Origin: Chloroflexota bacterium
GTDB lineage: Bacteria; Chloroflexota; Dormibacteria; CF-121
Assembly: GCA_005881215.1 (NCBI GenBank)
Contig: VBDZ01000161.1
Location: 1 to 35,488 of the forward strand
DNA: 35,488 nucleotides
Direction of reading: 5' to 3'
Below, one piece after another: positions 18,326 to 24,177 of the stretch. Every line of letters begins with the position of its first letter. Position 1 is the stretch's first letter. The notes below the pieces were generated by a model, which had not been told where the DNA came from, searched no databases, and was given only the letters and a program-made list of their open reading frames with translations. Position numbers and translations under genes: made by a program.

Positions 18326-18843
18326 CAGTAGTTCGTCCGCATTTGCACAGAGACGCTCATGTGGATGGGGTTCCCCACCAGCTGCTGCATGAGTGGCGTG
18401 TAGAGCTGAAAGTCGTATTTCACGTTGACGGTCACGTAGTAGTTGGTTGTTGAGCCGCCGAGCCAATCGCTTACGCGGTTGCTTCCATCCGGGCATCCGA
18501 ATGTGGACTGGGATGAATCGTGGGGTGGGCAGATGGTGACGGACTTCGGCGAGATGCCACTGTAGGTCAGCTCGGCAATCACCGCGTTGCTGATGTTCGT
18601 GTCGTTCTGCACCGGGCATGTTAGATAACTGGGTCCTGTGCAGGCGGGCGTGTCGGGACCCGTATAGATGTTGAGGATCGCGGCGCGAGCCCCTTCCCGG
18701 GCAGCGTTGGTCACCGCCACCTGGAAGTAGTAGGCGCGGCCGAAGTCGACCAGGCCAAACGTCAGGAAGGCGAGGACCGGCAGCACCATGGCCATTTCGA
18801 CCAGCGACTGCCCGGCGCGGCCACGCCAGCGGTTGGTTTTCAT
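18325..18843 (-). CDS. TadE-like pilus-assembly protein
   Basis: A 172-residue protein with a TadE signature (GRAGQSLVEMAMVLPVLAF, with the conserved Glu near +5 of the hydrophobic helix), then FGRAYYFQVAVTNAAREGAR. The exported part has four cysteines (PACTGP, LTCPV, ICPPH, FGCPD) that could form two disulfides, unlike its neighbour. It is first in a three-gene minus-strand unit. Its upstream region (18844-19030) is about 190 bases long and contains several potential hairpins. The dyad at 19015-19028 could serve this gene as well as the RNA gene on the other strand. Confidence 0.88.
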   Translation of the reverse strand: MKTNRWRGRAGQSLVEMAMVLPVLAFLTFGLVDFGRAYYFQVAVTNAAREGARAAILNIYTGPDTPACTGPSYLTCPVQNDTNISNAVIAELTYSGISPKSVTICPPHDSSQSTFGCPDGSNRVSDWLGGSTTNYYVTVNVKYDFQLYTPLMQQLVGNPIHMSVSVQMRTNY

Positions 18844-19008
18844 GGATTCGTTACCCGGCGCCGGGGACCGACCAAAGGACCCAGACGCCTACTGCAGATA
18901 ACGCAAACGGTAAGGGTCCGCAACTCGATTCCCGATCACGGCTCCTTACAGGTCCCGTTACGACTCGGGTCTCAACGGGTCGCGCGCAAATGAAGAAAAA
19001 CGAGCACG

Positions 19009-19058
19009 CGTTCGGGAACGAATGTTCCGTATTGCGGCAATTAGGACCGGCCTATAAA
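19009..19058 (+). promoter_or_regulatory. promoter and dyad operator of structured RNA copy 1
   Basis: CGTTCGGGAAC (19009-19019), then GAAC-GAAT-GTTC (19016-19027), four bases, then TTGCGG (19032-19037, -35 candidate) and TATAAA (19053-19058, -10 candidate). The predicted start is at about 19065, just before the first helix of the RNA. The block GAAC-N4-GTTY-N4-TTGCGG recurs at exactly the same spacing upstream of copy 2. The dyad resembles the Bacillus/actinobacterial LexA box (CGAACRNRYGTTYC) at all positions but the first. Confidence 0.55.
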
Positions 19059-19065
19059 GTCACCC

Positions 19066-19325
19066 CTGCGACCTGTCAGAAAGCCAGTTAGAGAAGGAAA
19101 CGACTCTAGTCGGTCGCTGACGAGGGGACCGCAAGGTTCCCACTCTCGGATCGTGAGGTCCGAGGGCCCGGCCCGCAAGGGCTGGGGAGTCGGTTGTCGC
19201 AAGACGACCGGTTCTGTCAGTGACGAAGGTCTAGCTCGCAAGGGCCGGACTGGGCGGCGGGATGAAGGCTCGCTGGGTAACACCGGTGAGTTGTAAACCG
19301 TAACGACGGGTCGCATTCTTTTTTC
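19066..19325 (+). ncRNA. unrecognised structured RNA, copy 1 (long form)
   Basis: Closed by a 10-bp helix, GCGACCTGTC (19068-19077) with GACGGGTCGC (19305-19314), one G-U. Inside are: a hairpin TTAGAG/CTCTAG with loop AAGGAAACGA (19088-19109); a 9-bp helix GTCGCTGAC/GTCAGTGAC (19113-19121 and 19216-19224) enclosing four hairpins of 7-8 bp, each with a GNRA loop (19124-19141, 19145-19164, 19167-19186, 19191-19210); a 10-bp hairpin with one mismatch and loop GCAA (19228-19251); and CTCGCTGG/CCGGTGAG with loop GTAACA (19269-19290). A T-run (19319-19324) follows. It does not match RNase P, tmRNA, SRP, 6S or common riboswitches as I know them. It could be a leader of the lipoprotein gene, but copy 2 argues against that. 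Confidence 0.8.
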
Positions 19326-19349
19326 GGGCCGGCGCCGTTGCATCAAGGA

Positions 19350-20474
19350 ATGCGCCAGCGAGCCTTGCTTCTGTGGATCCTGGCTGCCTGGGCACTAGCC
19401 GGTTGTCAGGGCAACCCGACGTATGCCGGCTACCCGCCGATTCCCGGGCCGGCACCGGACACGGAGGTGGTCGCCGTCTCGCCAGAGATTGCGGCGGCCG
19501 ACCATCCGGTCTTCTATTACCGGGATGCGCAAAATCCCAACCGGCTGCTCGCCTATGACTGGAGCGGCACCCTGCGCGGATCCCTAGCGGTCTCGGCCTC
19601 CGAGTTCAGCGCCACGCCGTCCGCCGATGGCAGGTTTCTTCTGCTGATGGGCGCGCACCTGGTGAGCGGGGGGCAGGTGCTCGGCCGAGTGTCGCCGGGA
19701 ACCTGGGCGGGGGATGGGGTGCACCTGTGCACGTTCCTGAACCACCTTGGTGGGCCTGGCCAGCCCCGGACGAGGCAGCTCTCCGCCAATTCGTTCGAGG
19801 GTATCGATACTCCCGCAACCCTGTTTTATGAGTCGGTCGCCGGCGAAAGGCGCAGGCTGCTCGACTATGGCGAATTCGGGCCGCACGGCGGCCCCGCGGT
19901 GCTGGCGTGCAACGCGGCGAAAGACCGGGCCGTGATCGGCGGCAGCTTCGTCGGAAGTATCTCCGGGCTCGCGATGATTCGACTATCCGATGGCCACGCG
20001 ATCTCCCAACAACTGGGTGCGTCGCACCGCGGGCCGGAGGGGACCCTGGTGTCGCCCGACGCATCACTCCTTGCGCTAGGGAGCACGGGTGGGGTATCGA
20101 TGCCAGGTGGCGATGCGTTCACCGTCTTTCGAATACCGAGCAACGAAGTCGTTGCGCAGATTGCCGGCTCGGGAGCCGACGCGTTTTCGGCCGACGATAC
20201 GAAAGTGCTGACCGTCGAGGACGTCGGCGGGAGCAACGAACACCAGCAGTACCAGGTCATCGATCTGGCGACCGGGCGGTCGATCTGGAACGCCGTGCTG
20301 TCGCCGGGAACCGTGCTGACCCGGCCCGGGACCGGCGAGTTCCTGGTGGCGTCCCGCACACATGAGTTGAGCCGAACGCGAGTGAACAGCACCGATACCT
20401 TCGAAGACGTCTGGCTGGTGTCAGCGGATGGCTCGGCCCGGCTCCTGCTCAAGCACGCCGCGCCACTTCAATAA
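19350..20474 (+). CDS. lipoprotein with beta-propeller-like repeats, unknown function
   Basis: About 374 residues. The N-terminus is a lipoprotein signal (RQRALLLWILAAWALAGC, lipobox LAGC) followed by a Pro/Gly-rich linker (YPPIPGPAPD). The mature part has repeated beta-strand units with DGRFLLLMG, SPDASLLALG and FSADDTKVLTVED, as in WD40/YVTN-like propellers that report stored or displayed values. No catalytic motif is visible. Starts at ATG 19350 or TTG 19338 are both possible; neither has a well-spaced ribosome site. The gene begins 25 bases after the T-run of structured RNA copy 1, so transcription could read through from it. Confidence 0.75.
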   Translation: MRQRALLLWILAAWALAGCQGNPTYAGYPPIPGPAPDTEVVAVSPEIAAADHPVFYYRDAQNPNRLLAYDWSGTLRGSLAVSASEFSATPSADGRFLLLMGAHLVSGGQVLGRVSPGTWAGDGVHLCTFLNHLGGPGQPRTRQLSANSFEGIDTPATLFYESVAGERRRLLDYGEFGPHGGPAVLACNAAKDRAVIGGSFVGSISGLAMIRLSDGHAISQQLGASHRGPEGTLVSPDASLLALGSTGGVSMPGGDAFTVFRIPSNEVVAQIAGSGADAFSADDTKVLTVEDVGGSNEHQQYQVIDLATGRSIWNAVLSPGTVLTRPGTGEFLVASRTHELSRTRVNSTDTFEDVWLVSADGSARLLLKHAAPLQ

Positions 20475-20483
20475 GACCAGCCG

Positions 20484-20500
20484 ACTCGTCCCCGACGAGT
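20484..20500. terminator. hairpin between converging gene ends
   Basis: ACTCGTC (20484-20490) and GACGAGT (20494-20500) form a perfect 7-bp stem with loop CCC in the 25-base gap between the lipoprotein stop and the stop of the convergent gene. There is no long T-run. Confidence 0.45.
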
Positions 20501-20901
20501 TAGCGGCGATTCGGGTACGAGTACTGGCTGGCAATCCAGACGCCGCTGCCGTAGTCGATGGCCACCCACTCGGTCGTTCGGTCGCAGGCACCGCTGCAGA
20601 GCAACTGCCAGGTGCCATTGAAGGTCACGATCCAGGCCCAGTGGTGCACCGGCAGGTCGAATCCGGTATTGAAGTCCTCTCGGACCTCGGCTGAGGTGAC
20701 GCCCAGGGCGCCGGGGTCCACGTGTTCCCAGGCCGCTTGAATCGCCTGGGTCCGGGTCAGGCCGCCGCGAGGCGGCCCCGCCGCCTGCGTCTTTCCCCAG
20801 AGGAGGATGCCCAGCGACGCCAGCGACAGGATGCCGACCACGGAACAGATCAGGTAGAGGCGTTTGGTCGAGATCCGCCAGGCCGGAACCAGAAGCATCA
20901 T
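20500..20901 (-). CDS. small membrane-anchored protein, unknown function
   Basis: About 133 residues. It has a short basic N-terminus and one membrane helix (YLICSVVGILSLASLGILLWG, about 16-36, cited in part as YLICSVVGILSLAS). An exported domain of about 95 residues follows. TRTQAIQAAWEHV recalls the start of PepSY-like domains, and the rest has a cysteine pair (LLCSGACD) and ends EWVAIDYGSGVWIASQYSY. The PepSY link is tentative. Two ATG codons in a row (20901 and 20898) can serve as start. It is followed on the same strand direction by nothing obvious and preceded by the alpha/beta-hydrolase gene 44 bases away. Confidence 0.65.
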   Translation of the reverse strand: MMLLVPAWRISTKRLYLICSVVGILSLASLGILLWGKTQAAGPPRGGLTRTQAIQAAWEHVDPGALGVTSAEVREDFNTGFDLPVHHWAWIVTFNGTWQLLCSGACDRTTEWVAIDYGSGVWIASQYSYPNRR

Positions 20902-20945
20902 CGTTGCAACGCGCCCGGCCGGTCGGGCTTGTCAGGCGGCTGAAC

Positions 20946-21770
20946 TTACGACAGGAATTCGAGCAGCAGCCGGTTCAGGCGATCGGGTTGGTCGAGCGGT
21001 ACCCAGTGGGAGCCCTCGAAACGCTCATAGCGCCATTGACCTTCGATAGCCTGCGCTGATCGCGTCATCGCTTCTTCCGTCAGGTACAGATCGCCGGTGC
21101 TCCAGATCCCGAGCGTGTTGGCCTTGACCGCCGGCAGCCGCGGTCCGCCGGTCCGGCCGAGGATTGCCTGAACCGGGAGATTCGCCCGGTACCAGTTGAG
21201 CGCCGGAGTGAGTGCGCCCGGTTCGGAAAGAGTCTTGACGTACGCATCGGTGTCCTTCGCACCGGCGAGAAACAGCCGAAACAGGTACCAATCGTCCCGC
21301 TGGATCAACTCCTCGGCGGTGCCCTCGAACAAAAACAGCAGGCGGTACCAGCCTTTCTGGAGTTCCTCGAGCGACGGCTTCGCGCCGGTTCCAGGAGCCC
21401 CGACGGAGATGGCAACGAGGCGATCGACGCGCTCGGGAACTAACGCCGCCAGCAGCCAGGCCACGCCGGCGCTCCAGTCGTGCCCGACGACGTGCGCCCG
21501 CTCGATTCGCAGCGCGTCGAGAATGCCAGTTACGTCTCGGACGATGGTGGAGAGGCGGTAGTCTGCGACGTTCGGTGGCTTGCTGCTTATTCCACGTCCA
21601 CGCATGTCCGGCACGATCGTGCGAAAGCCGTTCTTTACGAGCGCGGGCACCTGGTTGCGCCAGAGATCACCCGTATCGGGAAAGCCGTGCAGCAGGATGA
21701 CCGGCGTGCCCGACCCCTCATCCCGAACGTGGAACTGAAGCCCGTTGGCCTCGACCAACTCGAGCTCCAT
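20946..21770 (-). CDS. alpha/beta hydrolase, epoxide hydrolase-like
   Basis: A 274-residue alpha/beta-hydrolase. Counting from MELELVEANG, it has the oxyanion motif HGFPD (28-32) and the nucleophile elbow GHDWSAG with Asp98. HGFP plus an aspartate nucleophile is the pattern of epoxide hydrolases and haloalkane dehalogenases. The catalytic histidine is in EGSHWVPLDQPDRL near the C-terminus. A lid domain lies between about 120 and 205. The ATG at 21770 is chosen because the upstream frame has no family match. It is divergent from paaA with only 16 bases between the two start codons. A role in clearing epoxides linked to the phenylacetyl-CoA epoxidase is plausible but unproven. Confidence 0.85.
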   Translation of the reverse strand: MELELVEANGLQFHVRDEGSGTPVILLHGFPDTGDLWRNQVPALVKNGFRTIVPDMRGRGISSKPPNVADYRLSTIVRDVTGILDALRIERAHVVGHDWSAGVAWLLAALVPERVDRLVAISVGAPGTGAKPSLEELQKGWYRLLFLFEGTAEELIQRDDWYLFRLFLAGAKDTDAYVKTLSEPGALTPALNWYRANLPVQAILGRTGGPRLPAVKANTLGIWSTGDLYLTEEAMTRSAQAIEGQWRYERFEGSHWVPLDQPDRLNRLLLEFLS

Positions 21771-21786
21771 CTTAGAATCAAACCGG

Positions 21787-22713
21787 ATGGAGCCCACCAA
21801 CTCCGGGACGTTCGAGACCCTGCTCAAGCGCGGGGAGCTGATCGAGTCGACCTCCGAGATGACCCCGGATTACCTGCGCGAGCTGAAGCACACGTTGATC
21901 GTCTCGGGCGACACGGAACTGATCTCGGCCCCCGCCTATTACCTGGCCGCCAAAAAGGCGCCCAGCGTCAATGCGTTCATGACCGGCATCGCCATCATCC
22001 AGGACGAGCTGGCCCACGCCCACATCGCCTTCCACATCCTCGAAGAGCTGGGCGAGAGCCAGGAGGCGCTGATCTTCAAGCGCGACCCCAAGGCGTTTCG
22101 CTATCCATACGCCTTCGACGTCCCGCTGGAAAGCTGGACCGAGCTGGTTGTAGCCAACGCGATGTACGACCAGGCTGGCTTCTGCCTGCTGGGTGACATC
22201 CACGAGCAGTGCTCCTACGGGCCCTGGAAACGGGGACTCGTGAAAGTCATGGCCGAGGAGAACTTTCACCTGCGCAACGGCCGCAACTGGTCGAAACGCA
22301 TCAGCCAGGCCGGCGGCGCCGCCAAAGAGGAACTGCAGCGCGCCATCGACTGGATGTTTCCCCTGACGGTCGAGTGGTTCGGCCTCCCGGACAACCTCAA
22401 GCAGCACAGTGCCCAGCTGGACTATCGGTTGAAAGGCCTGACCAACGACCAGTTGCGGCAGCAGTGGCTCTCGACCGTGGTGCCGTTCATGGAATCGATC
22501 GGCATCCGGGTGCCGGCCCACCAGGAAAACAGCCATTTCGTCCTGGACTATCCATTCCCGTGCACCTTCGACGCGGACGCGAAGCGGTGGGACTTCAAGG
22601 ATCCCTGCACCTGGGATGATGTGCTGGCTCGCTGGCGCGCCCGCGGCCCGCGGAACGCCGAGATGGTGGCCCTGTTCCAGGAGAGCTTCGCCAAGTTCCA
22701 GGTGCAGGTATGA
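21787..22713 (+). CDS. paaA: phenylacetyl-CoA epoxidase catalytic subunit PaaA
   Basis: A 308-residue ferritin-like di-iron protein. PaaA with PaaC oxidises the CoA-activated aromatic ring to a 1,2-epoxide. Iron-ligand motifs are visible: DELAHAHIAFHILEE (Glu74-x-x-His77) and MAEENFHLRNGRNW (Glu157/158, His161), with earlier Glu44 in SGDTELISAP. The C-terminal PTVEWFG-like region reads PLTVEWFGLPDN. The ATG at 21787 fits the family start. No ribosome site is obvious in the 16-base divergent gap. Its stop overlaps the next start (ATGA), starting a chain of overlapping genes paaA-paaD(N)-paaB-paaC-paaD(C). No reductase gene paaE is in the window. Confidence 0.92.
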   Translation: MEPTNSGTFETLLKRGELIESTSEMTPDYLRELKHTLIVSGDTELISAPAYYLAAKKAPSVNAFMTGIAIIQDELAHAHIAFHILEELGESQEALIFKRDPKAFRYPYAFDVPLESWTELVVANAMYDQAGFCLLGDIHEQCSYGPWKRGLVKVMAEENFHLRNGRNWSKRISQAGGAAKEELQRAIDWMFPLTVEWFGLPDNLKQHSAQLDYRLKGLTNDQLRQQWLSTVVPFMESIGIRVPAHQENSHFVLDYPFPCTFDADAKRWDFKDPCTWDDVLARWRARGPRNAEMVALFQESFAKFQVQV

Positions 22714-23063
22714 GCCCCCATCCTACCCTCCCCCGCAAGCGGGGGAGGGAAATTTCGCTCCAGGCCCGGGTCTGGTCGGCGCTGGCCGAGATCAACGACC
22801 CCGAGATGCCGGTCAGCCTGGTCGACCTCGGCATCGTCTACGGCATCGACGTGGCGGAGGGGATCGTGCGGATCCGGTTGACGTTCACCGCCATGGGCTG
22901 CCCGGCGAGCGACCTGCTCGTGGGGGATATCCGTGAGCGGATGCTCAGAGAACCCGGCGTCGATGACGTCGTCATCGAGGTGGTCTGGGATCCGCCCTGG
23001 TCGTCGGACCGGCTGACGCCGGAGGGTCGGGAGGCGTTGCGGTCCTGGGGTCTTTCGGTCTGA
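22710..23063 (+). CDS. paaD: PaaD N-terminal half: MIP18/DUF59 domain protein
   Basis: A 117-residue protein. Residues 1-14 (MSPHPTLPRKRGRE) are encoded by the palindromic repeat. Residues from about 17 on are a MIP18/DUF59 domain with EINDPEMPVSLVDLGIVYGI, cited in part as NDPEMPVSLVDLG, and MGCPASDLL, whose cysteine is the conserved Fe-S-related residue. It ends with WDPPWSSDRLTPEGREAL, which is specific to PaaD. PaaD is an Fe-S maturation factor needed for the epoxidase. In usual PaaD (about 160 residues) a zinc-ribbon follows this domain; here the protein stops, and the ribbon is a separate gene at 23976. The ATG overlaps the paaA stop. Confidence 0.9.
   Translation: MSPHPTLPRKRGREISLQARVWSALAEINDPEMPVSLVDLGIVYGIDVAEGIVRIRLTFTAMGCPASDLLVGDIRERMLREPGVDDVVIEVVWDPPWSSDRLTPEGREALRSWGLSV
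22715..22752. repeat. palindromic GC-rich repeat (REP-like) inside paaD(N)
   Basis: A perfect palindrome, CCCTCCCCCGC-AA-GCGGGGGAGGG (22726-22749), preceded by CCCCATCCTA and followed by AAAT. It lies immediately inside the start of paaD(N) and is translated as PHPTLPRKRGRE. Confidence 0.9.
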
Positions 23064-23287
23064 TGGGGTACAGCCGGGTTCACGCGAACGTTCGCGAGTA
23101 CGACGTCTTTGCCCGCAAGGCGAGGGTCGAGCCGCTGCGCCAGGTCGGCAGCGTGGTCGCGCCGGACGACGACCTGGCGATGGCCTACGCCCGCGCCACC
23201 TACGACGAGGAGCGTTGGGTGGAGATGATGATCGTGCCCCGCGATGCGGTGATCCGGCTGTGGGCTCCGGGAGAGTCGGAGAGCTGA
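23063..23287 (+). CDS. paaB: phenylacetyl-CoA epoxidase subunit PaaB
   Basis: A 74-residue small subunit. The PaaB pattern is clear: REYDVFARKARVEPLRQVGSVVAPDDDLAMAYARATYDEE, cited in part as YDVFARK, RQVGSVVAPDDDLAMAYAR and WVEMMIVPRDAVIRLW. In the family the same places hold 'W.VF.r...G..h.hvGS.hA.D.e.Al..ARD.y.RR.e...iWVV....I'. PaaB is essential for the epoxidase complex but is not catalytic. It is shorter than the usual 90-95 residues, mainly at the ends. The ATG overlaps the paaD(N) stop (TGATG), and the next gene starts inside it. Confidence 0.85.
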   Translation: MGYSRVHANVREYDVFARKARVEPLRQVGSVVAPDDDLAMAYARATYDEERWVEMMIVPRDAVIRLWAPGESES

Positions 23288-23979
23288 GTCTCTACTCGCT
23301 CGTCAAGAGCCTCGCCGACAACAAGCAGCTGCTCGGGATGCGCTACGCGGAGTGGTGCATCGCCGCGCCCAGCCTGGAGGCGGACATCGCCGCGGCGGCC
23401 ATGGGCCTCGACGACATCGGGCACAGTCGCGTGCTGTACGGATCGCTTCGCGAGCTCGGGACGCCCGATGGGATCGACGAGAGCAGTTATGCGAACGTCC
23501 CCTATCTCGACAAACCGTGGACCGATTGGGCCCAGTTCGTGGCCGCGAATGCGGTGCTGGACAGCGCCTTCACGCTGATGATCGAGGCGCTGGCGAACGG
23601 CAACGTCGAGGTGTTGCGCAGCCGCCTCAAGAAGATGTTGCAGGAAGAGCGCTACCACTTCCTGCATGGCCGAAGCTGGATGCGGGAGGCGAAGGCCCCG
23701 CCGGCGATCGACCGGGCGTGGCGCGAGTCGCTGGAATGGATCGGTCCCGAGGGTGCGGATGTCGACGAGCTGCATCGGGACGGCCGCCTCGCCTTCGATG
23801 TCCGCGAGCTGCGCCGGCTGCTGGCCGAGCGCGTCGAGAGCACAGCGCCGCCGGCCGAGATCGATTGGGCGAAATGGGACCGGATTCGGCGGCGCACCGA
23901 GCCGGGAGGCATCGACCAGGCGACGCTCGAGATGCTGCAGGGCCTGGCGGAGAAGCGGTACATGCCGGTGAGTTCATGA
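23260..23979 (+). CDS. paaC: phenylacetyl-CoA epoxidase subunit PaaC
   Basis: A 239-residue ferritin-like subunit that pairs with PaaA. Recognisable blocks are SLADNKQLLGMRYAEWC, APSLEADIAAAAMGLDDIGHSR (cited in part as LEADIAAAAMGLDDIGH), SLRELGTP, WAQFVAANAVLDSAF, and LQEERYHFLHGRSW (Glu-x-x-x-His). Family PaaC is structural and lacks a full iron site in E. coli; here several ligand-like residues (Glu40, Asp52, His55, Glu and His in EERYHF) remain, so the iron status is open. The start is GTG 23260, overlapping paaB by 28 bases; the family homology begins at about residue 9. The stop overlaps the next gene (ATGA). Confidence 0.88.
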   Translation: MGSGRVGELSLYSLVKSLADNKQLLGMRYAEWCIAAPSLEADIAAAAMGLDDIGHSRVLYGSLRELGTPDGIDESSYANVPYLDKPWTDWAQFVAANAVLDSAFTLMIEALANGNVEVLRSRLKKMLQEERYHFLHGRSWMREAKAPPAIDRAWRESLEWIGPEGADVDELHRDGRLAFDVRELRRLLAERVESTAPPAEIDWAKWDRIRRRTEPGGIDQATLEMLQGLAEKRYMPVSS

Positions 23980-24152
23980 CCCCCCACCCTGACCCTCTCC
24001 CGCAGGGGGGAAGGGAAGATCTCGGCAAGCCGCGCTGTCCGTTCTGCCAGGCGACGAACACCGAGGTGATCTCGCTCTTCGGCAGCCAGGTGATGACGAT
24101 GCAATGCCGGTGCCGGGCGTGCGGCAGTTTCTTCGAGGCCAGTAAATACTGA
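23976..24152 (+). CDS. PaaD C-terminal zinc-ribbon as a separate 58-residue protein
   Basis: Read by eye from ATG 23976, which overlaps the paaC TGA. Residues 1-15 (MTPHPDPLPQGGRED) are encoded by the palindromic repeat. Residues 20-58 hold CPFCQATNTEVISLFGSQV, then CRCRACGSFFEASKY. This matches the C-terminal ribbon of PaaD ('CP.CgS......S.FGST.Ck....C..C.epF..fK') with the four cysteines present. It is thus the missing half of the PaaD encoded at 22710. Both halves probably act together as the maturation factor. No further gene overlaps it; a new ribosome site precedes the methyltransferase. Confidence 0.85.
   Translation: MTPHPDPLPQGGREDLGKPRCPFCQATNTEVISLFGSQVMTMQCRCRACGSFFEASKY
23980..24018. 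repeat. palindromic GC-rich repeat (REP-like), diverged, inside the ribbon gene
   Basis: CCCCCCACCCTGACCCTC followed by TCCCGCAGGGGGGAAGGGAAG. It is the same element as at 22715 but with an imperfect right arm. It begins four bases after the ATG of the ribbon gene and is translated as PHPDPLPQGGRE. Confidence 0.75.
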
Positions 24153-24177
24153 GCTGAGCGCATGGGAGGAGGGGACG

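Noticed and set aside
18870-19000. Possible third, decayed copy of the structured RNA upstream of copy 1
   Set aside because: AACGGGTCGC and a GTTACGAC stretch resemble the 3' end of the RNA, but the partner strand GCGACC and the AAGGAAACGA loop are absent.
19066-19325. RNase P RNA, tmRNA, 6S RNA or a c-di-GMP riboswitch
   Set aside because: Universally conserved blocks of these families as I know them (for example GAGGAAAGTCC with ACAGAA for RNase P, or the tag-reading frame and alanyl acceptor of tmRNA) are not present, and there are two copies. A database search is still needed.
19041-19346. Short reading frames on both strands within structured RNA copy 1
   Set aside because: They run through conserved helices and loops, are not shared by copy 2, and have Arg/Ser/Pro-rich shadow composition.
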